A DNA stretch of 64,000 nt from Owenia fusiformis (lineage: Eukaryota; Annelida; Polychaeta; Sabellida; Oweniidae). The DNA lies in the NCBI GenBank assembly GCA_903813345.2, contig CAIIXF020000002.1, positions 16,190,467 through 16,254,466 on the forward strand. Direction: 5' to 3'. The notes under the pieces were generated by a model. It was not told the origin of the DNA. It made no database searches and saw nothing but the letters and a program-made list of their open reading frames with translations. The translations under genes and the position numbers were made by a program. Below are positions 23,301 to 35,702 of the stretch, piece after piece. The number at the start of each line of letters is the position of its first letter. Within the stretch, counting starts at the first letter, position 1.

Positions 23301-25999
23301 TTGGATAAAAGTAGTTCTAATAAGAGCAATTGTAGTGAAAAATCTTGGGACAAATTATCTCATTATTCTGGCTTTCAAGGTCATTTCTAAGGTGATGAGA
23401 AATAAACATTCCTATGGAAGGACATGAGGCATACTCAAAGATGCTCTTTGTATTCAACTCAAAAATTAATGTAAAACATGTGCAGTACCAGACACTCATG
23501 TATATAATGTTTTACTTGTATTTGAATCGCAAATTAAGGTTGAACATTATGTGAATGTATGTGGCATTTGTAAAATGAAAATGTGAAAGAGTTTTTCTAA
23601 GTATTAAGTATTTTCTAAGTATTTTCTAAGTATTATAGTAGAGCTTTACTCACTGCTAAATGTCCAAGTAATGATGTTATACTTTCTGAGGCATAAAGTA
23701 TATTACCAGCTTGTGTTATAGCCAGTATGAAGCCATCCAGGGCCTAAAACACACAATATGAACATGTATATTAGAAACATTACTCAATCTTCCATACTAA
23801 CATGAATTAGAGATCACTATGGTCTATGGATCACTTTACTGTTAAGTGCAACACAGGTGGATATGGTTTTCTATCTCTTAGCTTGTATTCACGAATGCAA
23901 ATAGCGACTTCCAGCTAGCGGGTTGATTGCAATTTGGCTGACTATTGAGGTGTTCAGAAATGTAAATAGTGGAAGTACAACGGGCACATGCGCATAGACA
24001 TAAAACACATTTTAACTTTATTTTATCATGTGGCATGGCATAAAAAGTCATGTAATCACGGTCAGTCGACAACAGGTTGTTCGATATTGAAACTCCAAAC
24101 TTACGGATAAAATTTTGCAAATCATCAGATTAATCCGGTAGCCGTTATTTGCATTCGCAAATACATGTACAAGCTTACTTAACATTATTCAGTGGGATAA
24201 ATTTTATGCATTAAGAGCACTCAACCGGAAAACGAGGGGTTGTGGGTTCAATCCACACTGGGGTGGGCTGACTTTCTCACAAAAGCCCATAGCACAGAAT
24301 TTCATTAACCAATATACATTTAAAGCTACTCACCTCTAACATTAGCTGAGTAAATTCATCATTTGTGAGGAATGATGGCTTCCAGATCTCTTTGATTTCA
24401 TGGGCTTGAGACTGAAGAGATATGTCTGAAATTAAAGAAATAAGGATGACAAAGGTAAAGCACTTCGAAAAAGTGCCATAAAAAGTCTCGAATATTTCAA
24501 CTGAATGGTTTGCTTGAAAACAGAGATTTATAAAGATTAAAAAATAATAGAAAGTGTGAAATGTTGGTAGGCAATCTTTTAAAAAGTGCATTTATATTGA
24601 CCTATATTGAGCACTGTATTGATGTATGGGCCACTTATTACAGTCATAATTCAATCATGAAGTGTAGAGGCATAGGTTCCAAACCAAACCAAGTTGCCTT
24701 TAAAGCATTTTTCTAAAGCCATTTTGTAAGAGAAAAATGATGAAAAAATGTATTATCTTTTAATTTGAAGTATGACCTGATCGATTGCAAATTTCATTTT
24801 TGCACATCTGAAGTGATATACCATTTGTGTCATATTGTGAAGTTATTTAATTTGCAATCGATTCACAGGACTCTCACAAGGAAATATTAAGGGTGTGGTG
24901 CTAACATCTTCAGAATAACCGTTCAATCGGGATAAATCATATTTATGTTATGTTTTATCCTTTTTACATGCTATTATTGTATATTCAGTCAAGTTTAGAC
25001 TTTGGAAACAGTCATGATTTGCCAATAGGATGTAGAGGGAGCTAAATAGAGTGTGGTGCTGCGCCACAGTCTAAAAGCCTGGCGAGAGCCCTGGATTCAG
25101 GTCATACTGTATTTTAGGTATTTTTGTGAAAATCATTAGAAACCAATGGAATCTGATGATATCCACATGTTAAGTCAATGGAGCACATCCAATGTCAAGT
25201 CAATAGACCCTTGCTGAACTTAATGACCTCAACCTCAGCCCATGTGGGTCCAAATGCTTAAATATTTTCCAAAGTATTATATGACATTGTTTTCTTTATG
25301 TTACACCTAAAATGATTCATTTTGTTCATGGGGAAATCAAAATGGAGAGTGCACTACTTCCTTTAGAGATTTAAAACAGCATCAATATAATCTTACCACT
25401 ATGTTTGCGTAAAAACGCTATTGCACTTTTAAGAACTGTCGTTTTGTCCATTTTACGTGACGAGGATGTTGATACCATACTGCACAACTCATGGATGAGT
25501 TTGTTAAATTGGTCCCGCCTTTTTTTCTCACTGAGATTTCGACTCTTTCTGGAAGCATCACATAGAAATATTTTGGGATTACAAAGCAAGGAAATCAATT
25601 TGATAAATATTAAACATCTTATCAAAGCCATGTGAGAATTAATTTTAATTTTACACCTAAAATGTAGGTTTTAAATTTCTTATAGTTTTAGCATAGCCTT
25701 ACAAATGTACCTTAATTGAAATATTCATTGAAATTATCAATGGAGATTTTATTGTTTACATCATGGAGATATAATGATGTGATACATATCATAAGGCCTT
25801 TATCTTTAAAAAGTTTGCAATTACATGCATGGTATGTGCATTCCAAGATTCTGGGAGGTGTTTGTAAGAGAGAACATTTAGAAGTGTGATATGACTCATG
25901 ATATATTATTATTAGCGTATCCACTCGAGGCTATGTATTACATAATAACAATAAAGTACTCACCTTTTCCCTTTGTCATCATATTCGCTTTCATCATCA
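17387..25999 (-). CDS. Clock: CLOCK, circadian bHLH-PAS transcription factor (15 exons, first coding exon missing)
   Basis: Exons 5' to 3': 25964-25999, 25397-25548, 24334-24425, 23654-23743, 22921-23044, 22490-22606, 21313-21508, 20757-20863, 20206-20353, 19553-19689, 19235-19278, 18861-19007, 18335-18512, 17907-17989 and 17387-17524. All borders are AG/GT and all phases join, giving about 595 residues. Exon 2 is the bHLH (basic region [14 protein letters not shown], then [18 protein letters not shown]), which binds E-boxes as a dimer with a BMAL1/CYCLE partner. Exons 3-6 give PAS-A ([17 protein letters not shown]), exons 7-9 PAS-B ([57 protein letters not shown]). Exon 13 is a glutamine/leucine-rich coiled coil ([16 protein letters not shown]) in the place of the vertebrate region removed by the Clock-delta19 mutation. 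The C-terminus ends [10 protein letters not shown]. Exon 1 encodes an acidic leader ([12 protein letters not shown]); the upstream start exon was not found. The protein is shorter than vertebrate CLOCK. NPAS2 is the alternative name, but invertebrates normally have a single CLOCK. Confidence 0.95.
19725..20229 (-). repeat. 35-bp tandem array starting at a CLOCK exon edge and repeating its splice donor
   Basis: Fourteen copies at a strict 35-bp spacing. On the minus strand each reads like TATACTCACAAAGTTATAAG followed by GTATGCTTCATTG. The exon-proximal copy forms the last 24 coding bases of the PAS-B exon 20206-20353 (ending VCTHKVI) and its donor; the rest fill the intron. Using a later donor would add an in-frame TAA. 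Confidence 0.9.
21455..22452 (-). repeat. 67-bp tandem array starting at a CLOCK exon edge and repeating its splice acceptor
   Basis: Fifteen copies of a 67-bp unit. On the minus strand each has a pyrimidine-rich CTCTTTACTTCCAG acceptor followed by ATCTGTATTTGGATGACAAT and about 25 further bases of coding-like sequence. The copy nearest the exon body supplies the first 47 or so bases of exon 21313-21508 ([16 protein letters not shown]), just before PAS-B. It is the acceptor counterpart of the three donor arrays in this window. Confidence 0.9.
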
Positions 26000-26674
26000 C
26001 TGAAAAATGGAAAATATGTATAAAGTATTAAATCGTATAAAATGTTAACCACTAGCTATAACTTGATCAAACAGACAAATACCTCCACATTCAGGGTTAA
26101 ATGAAGAATAAGAAGATTACAGTGCTTTCCCCAGGTTTTTTCTCAAATGGGTGCAAATTTTCAATTTTTCAAATTCAGACCAAACTGGGTTAATATATCT
26201 GTTTAATTTTTAGGTAAGTGCGAACTGTATACTTTCCTGAAAAAAGCAAAGAAATACACACATGCCTTTATACTTTATTTTGCACCAGAAAAGAACATGT
26301 GCAGGTATAGCAATTTTTTCAAAAATGTTTTCATTTAGAAGTACCTTAATGCCTTTGGTAGAACATGGGTCTCAAACATGATGAAAATGACATTTTCTGC
26401 AATTTTCAGACAATTTTAAAATGGTAGAGAATGGGCGTCAGAGAATGTGGTAGGAAGGTCTAAACGTCAACAGATTTATCTGAAATGTTTTGAGCTTGCT
26501 TTCCTCTACCAGGAAACCAACTGGGCAAAACTCCATCTTGATCCGGAAAAAAGTTGACACCGACATAATAATAATGATTGTGTGCAGGAAATTTCATGTT
26601 TTTTTCCAACAGGAGGGACATAATGATCAATAGACTGAATTCTCAGGAAATTCAGTCTATTGGATATAGACTAA
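26000..26674. other. CLOCK upstream intron or promoter side, no feature assigned
   Basis: The missing 5' exon of CLOCK should lie upstream of here. I could not identify it. A short perfect hairpin (GACTGAATT ... AATTCAGTC) lies at about 26633-26657. Confidence 0.35.
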
Positions 26675-27386
26675 TCCCACCCTTATCCCGTGCCAGGACT
26701 ATAGTCCTGCGAACGTCTTATTCTTTTGCCTGTACGATTACAACATGGGAGAATTTTCTACACTTCTTACACTTAAGATACCTATTTCAATAGATTCCTT
26801 GGTATTTTAGCATTCTTTTCGTGTAGTTGAATCCACAATTGTCTGGGTTTATCGGCAGAACAAAGAAATTTGCGTTTTTAATCACAATATTTGCGTGTAA
26901 TATTTATATATTTCAACCATCAAATTCCTCCATTTATTGGTGCTTCCGGGCCACTTCCGGGTCAGTCAAATGGGGAATCCCCTTTTAAATCCAACCGCCA
27001 TCTTGGAAAGTGATGGAATATCGGACGCCTGTAAATCCTATACGCCATATGGTATATTATTGATGTTTGACCAATCAGATTTCAGCATTTGGTTCAGCCC
27101 TTGTCAGAGAAACATTTTGTGATTGGTCAAACATCAATAATATACCATATGCCGTATAGGATTTACCATTCACCATGGAATATCTCTCGATGAAAAAGAA
27201 AAATGTTTCCATTCTGCCAATATACTTTCAACTATACGAAAAGAATGCTAAAATAACCAGGAAGCTATTGAAGTAGGTATTTTAAGTGTAAGGGGCGTAG
27301 ATAATTCTCCCAAGTTGTAATCGTACAGGCAAAAGATTGCGCTAAATGCAGGACTATAGTCCTGGCACAGGATAAATCCCACCCCA
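26675..27386. mobile_element. Foldback element, about 710 bp, with a smaller MITE inside
   Basis: Long imperfect inverted arms of about 160 bp: outer part TCCCACC, then GTGCCAGGACTATAGTCCTG (itself containing a 14-bp palindrome), TTTTGCCTGTACGATTACAA and TTTTAGCATTCTTTTCGT. Open frames inside are short. No target duplication was identified. Confidence 0.7.
27031..27166. mobile_element. 136-bp MITE nested in the foldback element
   Basis: Nearly perfect inverted arms of about 47 bp, starting GTAAATCCTATACGCCATAT and running through GATGTTTGACCAATCA, around a central loop of about 40 bp. It is distinct from the outer arms, so it is a separate insertion or a separate palindrome. Confidence 0.7.
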
Positions 27387-27470
27387 TTATTCGAGTAGGC
27401 CCTCTTCAAATCTATCACTATAACAATAAAACCAAAGTTTAGTGGGAATGAAGGCTTAATTTAACAAGAA

Positions 27471-28800
27471 CACAAATGTGTACAATATGTCCCCACCTTT
27501 GGGTGATCCTGTCAAATGGTTATCCTAAAAATGAGTAGACAAGACTTTACCGAGACAATATGAGGACGGAGAATCCAAAATGGCCACCTTAAAATTTACC
27601 AAGAATGCCAAAAAATTAGTCAGTTCTAGATTTTCAGACTAAGAACCACACCTGAAAATTTGAAATTGATCCGTCACACAGTTAACCAGAAAACATGTAA
27701 ACAAGACTTTACAGACAAGATTTTATGGACAGAAAATCCAAAATGGCTGCCTTGACATTTATCCAGAAAGCCAAAAACTAATCTGTTCTAGATTTTCATT
27801 CTAAGAATCATCCCTGAAAATTTGAAATTGATCTACCAAATGGTTCACATGGAAATGTGTAGACAAGACTTTACAGACCAGATTTTAGGACAGAAAATCC
27901 AAAATGGCTGCCTTGACATTTATCCAGAATGCTGTAAAAATAATCAGATCTAGATTTTCATACTGAGAATCATCCCTGAAAATTTGAAATTGATCTACCA
28001 AACGGTTCACCTGAAAATGCGTAGACAAGACTTTACAGACACGATTTTAGGACGGAAAATCCAAAATGGCTACCTTGACATTTACCCAGAATGCCCAAAA
28101 ACTAATCAGATCTAGATTCTCATACTAAGCATCATCCCTGAAAATTTGAAATTGATCTACCAAACGGTTCACCTGAAAACGCGTAGACAAGACTTTACAG
28201 ACAAGATTGTAGGACGGAAAAATCCAAAATGGCCGTCTATAAAAAAGTGATTATGAGTTTTTACTGAAATCTTTTTACAAAATTATCACATATAACTACT
28301 GTTAACAATAACATAAGCTTTTACAACAAAGTACACCTGAAATTATTTATAAAGCTACTAAAAAGTTAAAGTATGAAAACTGAAAAACACCATTCAATAT
28401 GATACAAAGTATTATCGTGCGCTAACTTTTCTTAAAACATTCAAAATGGCTGACATGACTGAGCTAACAGGTCCAAAACCTAATCAGATCTAGAATGAAG
28501 TGAGCCGAACAAGATTTTAAGTTTTAAAAGCAACTGTGAAGCTGTTTTTCTTAAAGTTTGCAGACAAGGATTTTAGCATTTGACTTCAAAATGGCCGACA
28601 GGAAGTAGGTATTGAGTTAATTTTTTTTATCCACATCTGTATGCACTCATAAGTTATCCCTGAAAATTTGAAGGTGATATCTGTAGCGGTTTTGGAGAAA
28701 ACTGCGGGACGTACGGACGGACAGACAGACAGACGGACAGACGCGCCTAGGCCAACAATATGGCCCCACACTATGTGGTGGGGACATAAAAAGCACATTG
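27471..28800. mobile_element. Element with ATGTCCCCACC inverted ends and 162-bp internal repeats
   Basis: Left end ATGTCCCCACC, right end GGTGGGGACAT. Inside are five to six imperfect copies of a unit of about 162 bp (key words AAAATCCAAAATGGC, TGAAAATTTGAAATTGATCT, GTAGACAAGACTTTACAGAC). Near the right end lies a GACGGACAGACAGACAGAC-type microsatellite at 28711-28743. This layout is common for non-autonomous elements in mollusc genomes; the superfamily is not certain. Confidence 0.65.
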
Positions 28801-29144
28801 TCCCAAATGAACAATATTATCACGGACGTCAAGCAAGTTTCTAGCGAAAGCCGAAGCATAGATTATTTAAGAGGACTGGAAACAAGAATGACCTACCTTT
28901 TTATTTCCCGAATCTTGCTAAAATTACCTCATCTTGGTGACTGTAACCTGTATATCTGTATTAATAGAGTCTCTTTGTATCGCATCTGCCTCAATTTTAA
29001 AGTTTTATTGGTATTTTTAATATGATTTCACTGTTTTTGTGGACTGGACGATTCAGCCAAGCAAATGGCAGCTGACCTGTTCAAAGTACTTTTAGTACTA
29101 ATTATCGCAAATGACAATAATTTTGGAAACAATATTATACTTTA

Positions 29145-31702
29145 GAGTTGTTAACTGTTAAAAATAATAAGAAGATAACTTCGACATATGAGTGTTACCT
29201 GATGAATGGGACCCTCACGTGCCTTCCAAATGGTAGTACACGAACTCTAGTGTAACTACATCAGCTAATCTTTCTGTCCGATCAACAATAAGTACAGTTA
29301 TACAAGAAATGTAAATGAAGTGGAAATATTCCCAAAAATTTTCCGAAAGGCATATCATTAATGATACGTTATATTACCAAACATGCGTGAAAATGTTCGT
29401 TCATTTTATGAGAGCTAAATAAAATGAGAACATCCAAGCATCGGGTATGACTCCACCATTGTTTGCCGTTTTACTACTTGCAACAATCAACCTCACTGCC
29501 AGCATATCAAACAAGGCCCATTTTCCATCAAACTTGGTCCAACTACTATCAGGCGGATGTCCTTGAAAAATCAAGTTGACAAGGTTACCAAAGCCTAATA
29601 GTTGCCATGGCAACCATAGAAATGAGCTAAAAAATGAGAGCAAAAAAGCACCCAAACCCACCATAATGGCACTAAATTATAAAATATTTCTAGATATACA
29701 CATTTTCTTAAACTTTGATATTATCTAGAACACTTCTAGACAACAAAAATGTCACAAATTGGGGGTAGGTTTACCACTTCGATTTTTTTCTAGGCTTGGT
29801 CAAAACTACAAAAAGCACTAATTTTTACTTTTGAATCACCTATTATCGCCATAATGGCTATACTTTTTCAAGGTCAAGGTCGCCATGCTAAAAGTTGAAT
29901 TACGGAGATAAATCTGCTCTTCAGACAATGTTTGATAGCTTTTCTTCACCACGGAACAAAGATCTTTGCGCTGGTATGCCCATTTCCATGAGATAATATA
30001 CGTGAAGGAGGAACTGTGTCTTTAAATGTCATCAAAACTTTATGCCAACACGTGAAAAAGCCATTTTCGCACTACTTTTGGTGTAATAATGCCATCGAAA
30101 ACATTCCATTTTCACCCATGTTCGGTAATAAAGGTGTTATTACGGTAAATACCACTTCCGGGTAGGAAGTGTTTTTTAATACTTTAAAAACGAACCCATG
30201 CCAACTTCAATGGTGTGTATAGTAGGTTTAAGTGTATGTACTATGGCCATTTGAGGTATGTATGTAAAGCTGACTGCCAAGTACTTTCTAAATGTGCCAT
30301 TTTTAGAAAAAAATCTCAAGGATATGATCCCGTAAACAGGAACTACTTTATTCGTTAATTTTCATCGTTGAAGCAGGGATTTTACCTAAAAATGAGTCCC
30401 TATGTTGGCGTAGGGATATTTAAAAATTGAGACGCAAACCCTATGTTAAATATAGTGTCAAGATGAAGGTTATGTATAGGATATTGCAGAAATATAGTCA
30501 TTGTATAGGCTAATTCGTTCGAAAATGGCAATATGTACCCCTGAAGGTGTGAGTATCGTAATCCAACACCAAATTCGAAAATTCACAACAATACTTTGCA
30601 CATATGGCGTTCGTGATCAACTATAAAATGCTTACCCCCCCCATAGTGTTATATATCAAAATGTACCTGTTCATATAAGGGTTCGATTGATCTACATCAA
30701 ATTATAGGGAGTCAGCTTACTTTTTGAGATATCAGCGTCCATTTATTGTAACTCGCGTTTGCTACCATTTCCTCATTTCTGAGATGACGGGCAAACGCGT
30801 AGTTAACATGCTCACGCCGGAACTATTTTGACCTACATAGCTATTTTCGTAATTCAAATGAAAGTTGAACTCCTCCTCTTTATTTTGATACCAAATAGTG
30901 GCATACTAGGTGCCCTAGAAGCCAACTATGGCGTTATTTAGAACAAAACCACAAATTTGTAAACGGACTTTATGGAGTCATACCTTTTAGGGGATGGATA
31001 TGGAACCTCACACCAGAACTTGAATTTTGTGATTTTTTTCAATATTTTTCAATGATTTACTGAAGTGACACCATAACGTATCATAACTTCCGGAATGACA
31101 TGCCTTTTGGAAAATCTTTGGGAATATTTTCACTTCATTTACATTTCTTGTATAACTGTACTTATTGTTGATCGGACGGAAAGATAAGCTGATGTAGTAA
31201 CACTAGAGTCCATTTCACTGCTTTATTTTGTCAGTAGAACGGCAAAAATAAGAAATTGGGAGACCATTGTGCAATAATATATGGAAAAGTCTATTCATAA
31301 TGTACATGAATGACATTTAGATATCTTGGATTGTTTCTAGTTTGGCTTATAAAGCGTGTGGCCTCTTATATTTCGATGTTTCTCTGCCATGTTATTTTCA
31401 ATAAGATTAACATGGCTGAAATTCTTCAAATTACAAGACGGCACAGGCTTATTGCACCAAAAACTAAAAAATCTGAAATATACAAATGTCATTCATGTAC
31501 ATTATGAATATACTTTTCCATATATTATTGCACAATGGTCTCCCAATTTCTTATTTTTGCCGTTCTACTGACGAAATGAAGCAGTGAAATGGACTCGAGA
31601 GTTCGTGTACTACCATTTGGAAGGTACGTGAGGGTCCCATTCATCAGGTAACATTCATATGTCGAAGTTAGGTTCTTATTATTTTTAACAGTTAACAGAC
31701 TC
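29145..31702. mobile_element. Long-TIR element nested in the hAT-type element
   Basis: Inverted arms of about 240 bp (GAGTTGTTAACTGTTAAAAA at the left end, complement at the right), with TA on both sides (29143-29144, 31703-31704), suggesting a Tc1/mariner-type target. The right arm is split by the element at 31206-31596. The central part (about 29400-31060) has no recognisable transposase; its longest open frame is under 90 codons. Confidence 0.75.
31206..31596. mobile_element. 391-bp palindromic MITE inside the arm of the previous element
   Basis: Ends GAGTCCATTTCACTGC and complement, near-perfect inverted arms of about 115 bp (motif GGGAGACCATTGTGCAATAA). It interrupts the right arm of the 29145-31702 element, as alignment with the intact left arm shows. 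A related copy lies at 61037-61428. Confidence 0.8.
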
Positions 31703-31715
31703 TAAATAGATTACT

Positions 31716-32544
31716 ACTACTTTTTTCAAGGCCTGACTGCGTCGCTAACATGCTAAATATAAGAGTTAGCTGACGTTTGGGAGTCTGACTTACCTTCTAA
31801 AGGTTAGAACCCGAATCTTAATGAAACCATATCACCTTTGTTCCGTCAACCATGGAGCATTTGCCACAACATCCAAGAGGTAAATCATGGATCGAGAAAA
31901 TGAATGATTTCCTTGTAAGTTCCGGAAGTTTCAATACGAAAAATTACCGAACATATGTGAAAACCGAATATTTGTTCGTTGTTTTCATGATTTACAGGTT
32001 CGTTTGTTCTTCAATGTTTTGGTCTAAATTATAAAGCATCACCAACAGGTCTTACTCTATTAATCGACTAATACAGCAGACGGCTCATATTTCTACGTAG
32101 CATTTCATTCAGACCAATAGTGGGAGTGTAGATCACGCAGTTTCGTTCGTTGCGTACTTCACTTGAAATTGGTAATTTTAAATATTGACTACTTCACTTA
32201 GCTTGGCGGATGTAGAATATTGCTTAATATTCTTTTAATTTTCACACCAGACATGCTTGGTTGACACGTCAACAAAGTAAAGTTCAAGGGTCAATGCGTT
32301 ATTTCGTGATAACTACAACGCCTTCCTGGAAGTCAACATTGATGAAAAATGAAAAAGTCGGAAAAGCATTTACGCTAATTTCTATCAAATGCTATGTTTA
32401 TGCATCATCATCGACGCAACAAAGGTGATATGGTTTCATTAAGATTCGGGTTCTAACCTTTAGAAGGTAAGTCAGACTCCCAAACGTCAGCTAACTCTTA
32501 TATTTAGCATGTTAGCGACGCAGTCAGGCCTTGAAAAAAGTAGT
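31716..32544. mobile_element. 829-bp element with about 126-bp identical inverted repeats
   Basis: Ends ACTACTTTTTTCAAGGCC and complement. The two arms (31716-31841 and 32418-32544) look identical, so the insertion is young compared with its neighbours. It is inserted in the outer hAT-type element beside the word ATTACT. The interior has a 60-codon open frame (31852-32034) that I do not recognise. Confidence 0.85.
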
Positions 32545-32716
32545 AAGCATCTAAGGTAAGCAGTAAGTAAAACTAGATGAACAACTGAGTCAATAGTGAT
32601 AAAAAGGCCAACACGAGTTGGCAGATTTGAAATAGGCTGCCATCTTGTTTCCAGTCCTCTTTATATTCTATGCTCCAGCTTTCGCCAGAAACTTACTCGA
32701 CGTCCGTGAATATTAT

Positions 32717-35493
32717 GAAAAATAATAAAATCAATTTATCAAATGAAAAAAATAAAAAACGAAATGAAAAAATATTATGAAACCTTACCACATATTGGTA
32801 CCGTTAGGATAATGTTTACCCGACATTTGGTGTCGAACAATTTCTAAAACTCAGGTTCATCCATTGCAATTGGTGGTTAGTTTCGATATACCTTCTACTA
32901 TGGAAAAATATAGCAAAATAATGCGAGATAATTTTCAGGCGATTTGTCAGCCATCTTAATTATTCGTTGCAGTCGAAATACGAACGTCTGTAATTGTTAA
33001 AACTTAATGTACGTTCGCTTTTTATGATAGTGATATTTACAGAAGAGTTGATCATTGTTTACAGCATCCTCTCTATTTCATACAGTATGATAACCAAAAT
33101 AATATGTTATAGGATTCAAACAATCCGAAAATTGAGTAATGATGACATTCCAGATACTCTTTCGTATTATGTTTTGCCTGAGGGCTCCTGAGAGAATGGT
33201 GCAGGAATCGGGCTGGCAATACCTTTCTAATGTGCTCAATGGTCGAATGGTCATAAAATCACCATGGAAAGTCGATCTTTTAAATCTTGACACAACTCAT
33301 TCTCACTTTCTACTAATGTAAATGTTATTTTTCTCGAACGATATATAGAGTACAAAGGATTGGTATCGATATGGTGAACTGAATTCAACAATGTTTTTCT
33401 CAGTCTAAACCAGTCAGGCCATAAGAAGTAAATTCTTTGTTTTGCGTCCTCTTGCTTGCACGATTTTGAGTAAATCAGAAAAAACACATCCAAATAGCAA
33501 TCATAAGCAAGGGTCTGGTGCATTTAGTCTTTTAGCATTTCGGAATCAGAAATGACAGACAATTTGATGTGGGTCAAAATTTACAGTGTTATTGATTACT
33601 TATTGATTACGCATTTTCTTATTTTTGGTTACCTTTGAATAGCCTAATAGCTATGTTTATATATATTGTACATGATGTATGGATATGTGTTTGTAATCAC
33701 TGCAAATTGGTATGTCATGCCTTTTTATGCCCATAAAATGTATACATTTCTAATGCGTTTGTGTATTTTCCTGAGTTTGTGTTTGTTTTCCTTGTGCCCT
33801 TGCATGAATCTTAATACTTCTTATGGCCTTATTGAAAACATTCTGTAAAAAACAAGGTCCTTTATGTAATGTTGACTGATTGACAACAATTTAATGCAAA
33901 ATACCACGTGCAGTATGGCAAATGATTTTAGACGGTCATATCTTTCACCATGAGTACTTTCTGAGCATAAATACAGTGTTTTTTTGTTAAGACAATATGT
34001 TTTCTTTCAAGTGAAGTAACTATGATGATAAAAATATATTTAGATATTGAGCATATCCAGTTTTGACACTTCAATTGTGTTGGGACAATTATACATATTT
34101 CAGTCAAATTGATGCGGAGCACAACATTTGGTTTCAATTTAATAGTCTCTATACACGACCCTGGTGCCTGAAGAGTCCGAATCAATCAAAAACCTAAACC
34201 AGAAAACTGCTCATTGTGAGAATTAAAAGTGAAGCTACTTTTTTCTGATATTTCTAACAAAGAATGGCAGCCGTTCCCCCCTTCAAATAAAACTGGCGGG
34301 AAATTCAAAAATTTGAAAAAAAATTAAATCCTAAGATATTTAAAAAATATGATTTTCTTCATGGGTCTGTAAGTTATTTCTTCTTTATGTCATACATGTG
34401 GATATTGGCGTTTTTCTATAATAATGATTATTTGTTTTCTGTTAGAATACTTATTTTGACTCTCAGCAGGGGGGGGGGGGGGGGGGGGTGTCGTACACAA
34501 AGATTTGAATGGTGCATTAATCTTTATCTTTTCCATCTTGCATCATTCACCAAGCAGTAAGAAAAATAACAGGTTATCCAATTCCATTGCACTTTATTTT
34601 CATCAGAGACAAACATCACATATATATTTTCACTATTTACACTTTTTATGATGCGATTTGCAATTGAGTTCCTCGTAAAAATTATTGATAAAAATGAATA
34701 ATAATGAAATACATTTTTCAGAATTAATTCTAACATATGTTCCTGTTCACAGACCAGCGCAATATACAAATAAGTAACTGATATTCTAATAACAGCAATG
34801 AAAGGTCATTAAACACAATTGTAAAGCTTCATTACAAAATCATAGACAAAGAATGATAGAGATGCCTGTAGAAAGCCTTTTTAGCTTGGCTACTCTAGGA
34901 TCTGTTATTCTTAGATTTATTATAGTCGATAACTGGATCTTAGAGATGTTTCGATAAAGGATGTTTCGACAAAGGTTGTTTTGAAAACGCATACCTAAAC
35001 TTGTAATTTAAAGGGTCTTGTCACACTTAAACCAATTTGAAATTGATTTTCATGAATTACTCCCAGTGGACATAAATAGTTTCCGTGTTGTTTACTCCTC
35101 AATTATTGATTGCAAATCGTTGTAATCTGTACATTATCAACTCAATATCTAGCTCTTGTGGCTTGTTCTACAACAAGACCCTTTAACGTGGTTCATTACA
35201 TGAACGAGTGAATAATTTCACAGTCCGTATAAAAGTTTGAGTTGAGAAGGTTTGAACGTATGAAAAGCATACAAGGTGATGGTAAACTTATAAAATTTGA
35301 TCTGCACGTAAACCATAACATCGACCAAGTGACCGTGCGCTATATCTAACGTTGATGAGCTGAATATGTAATGTATTAGATCAAACATGCTGACTTCAAT
35401 TTTGATAAACAAATCAATCTAATCTGTGTTAGCGATGTATGGAGCAAGCCCTTTGCATTGGCTGCATAACATACTCTCCCACCAGTATTTGTA
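32717..35493. other. AT-rich, no gene recognised
   Basis: Scattered open frames under 90 codons, none with splice or domain support. It contains the G-homopolymer listed separately. Confidence 0.4.
34469..34488 (+). repeat. Run of 20 guanines
   Basis: An uninterrupted G tract in AT-rich surroundings. It could form a quadruplex, and its exact length may be a sequencing approximation. Confidence 0.9.
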
Positions 35494-35702
35494 CAGGGTG
35501 TTTCATTATGCCAATCTCCAAGGTCAATTTGAGGTAAAAAAGTCATATAATGTGTATATCATATAGGAACCTAGTATTTTATTTAAGACCAAGATATTTG
35601 ACTCTTATGACAATAAATACAGTTTAGAAGTTACAAATGGTATATCCATTTGAGCTACATTCGGAGATTATTTACTTTTGGTCCACGTTTTGTAACACCC
35701 TC
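35494..35702. mobile_element. Short mariner-like MITE
   Basis: Left end CAGGGTGTTTCATTATGCC and a right end whose complement starts GAGGGTGTTACAAAACGTGG. About 209 bp, non-coding. The ends resemble those of the truncated element at 36919. Confidence 0.5.

Larger units (their letters stand above)
28821..32708. mobile_element. hAT-type element (same family as 7461-8076) with nested insertions
   Basis: Ends CACGGACG and CGTCCGTG, flanked by a perfect 8-bp target duplication AATATTAT (28813-28820, 32709-32716). Its own sequence matches the 616-bp element in the opposite orientation. It is interrupted by two other elements (29145-31702 and 31716-32544), which together explain the growth to 3888 bp. 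Confidence 0.9.

Noticed and set aside
29401-29664. 87-codon frame as the transposase of the long-TIR element
   Set aside because: Hydrophobic composition, no catalytic motif, too short for any known transposase.
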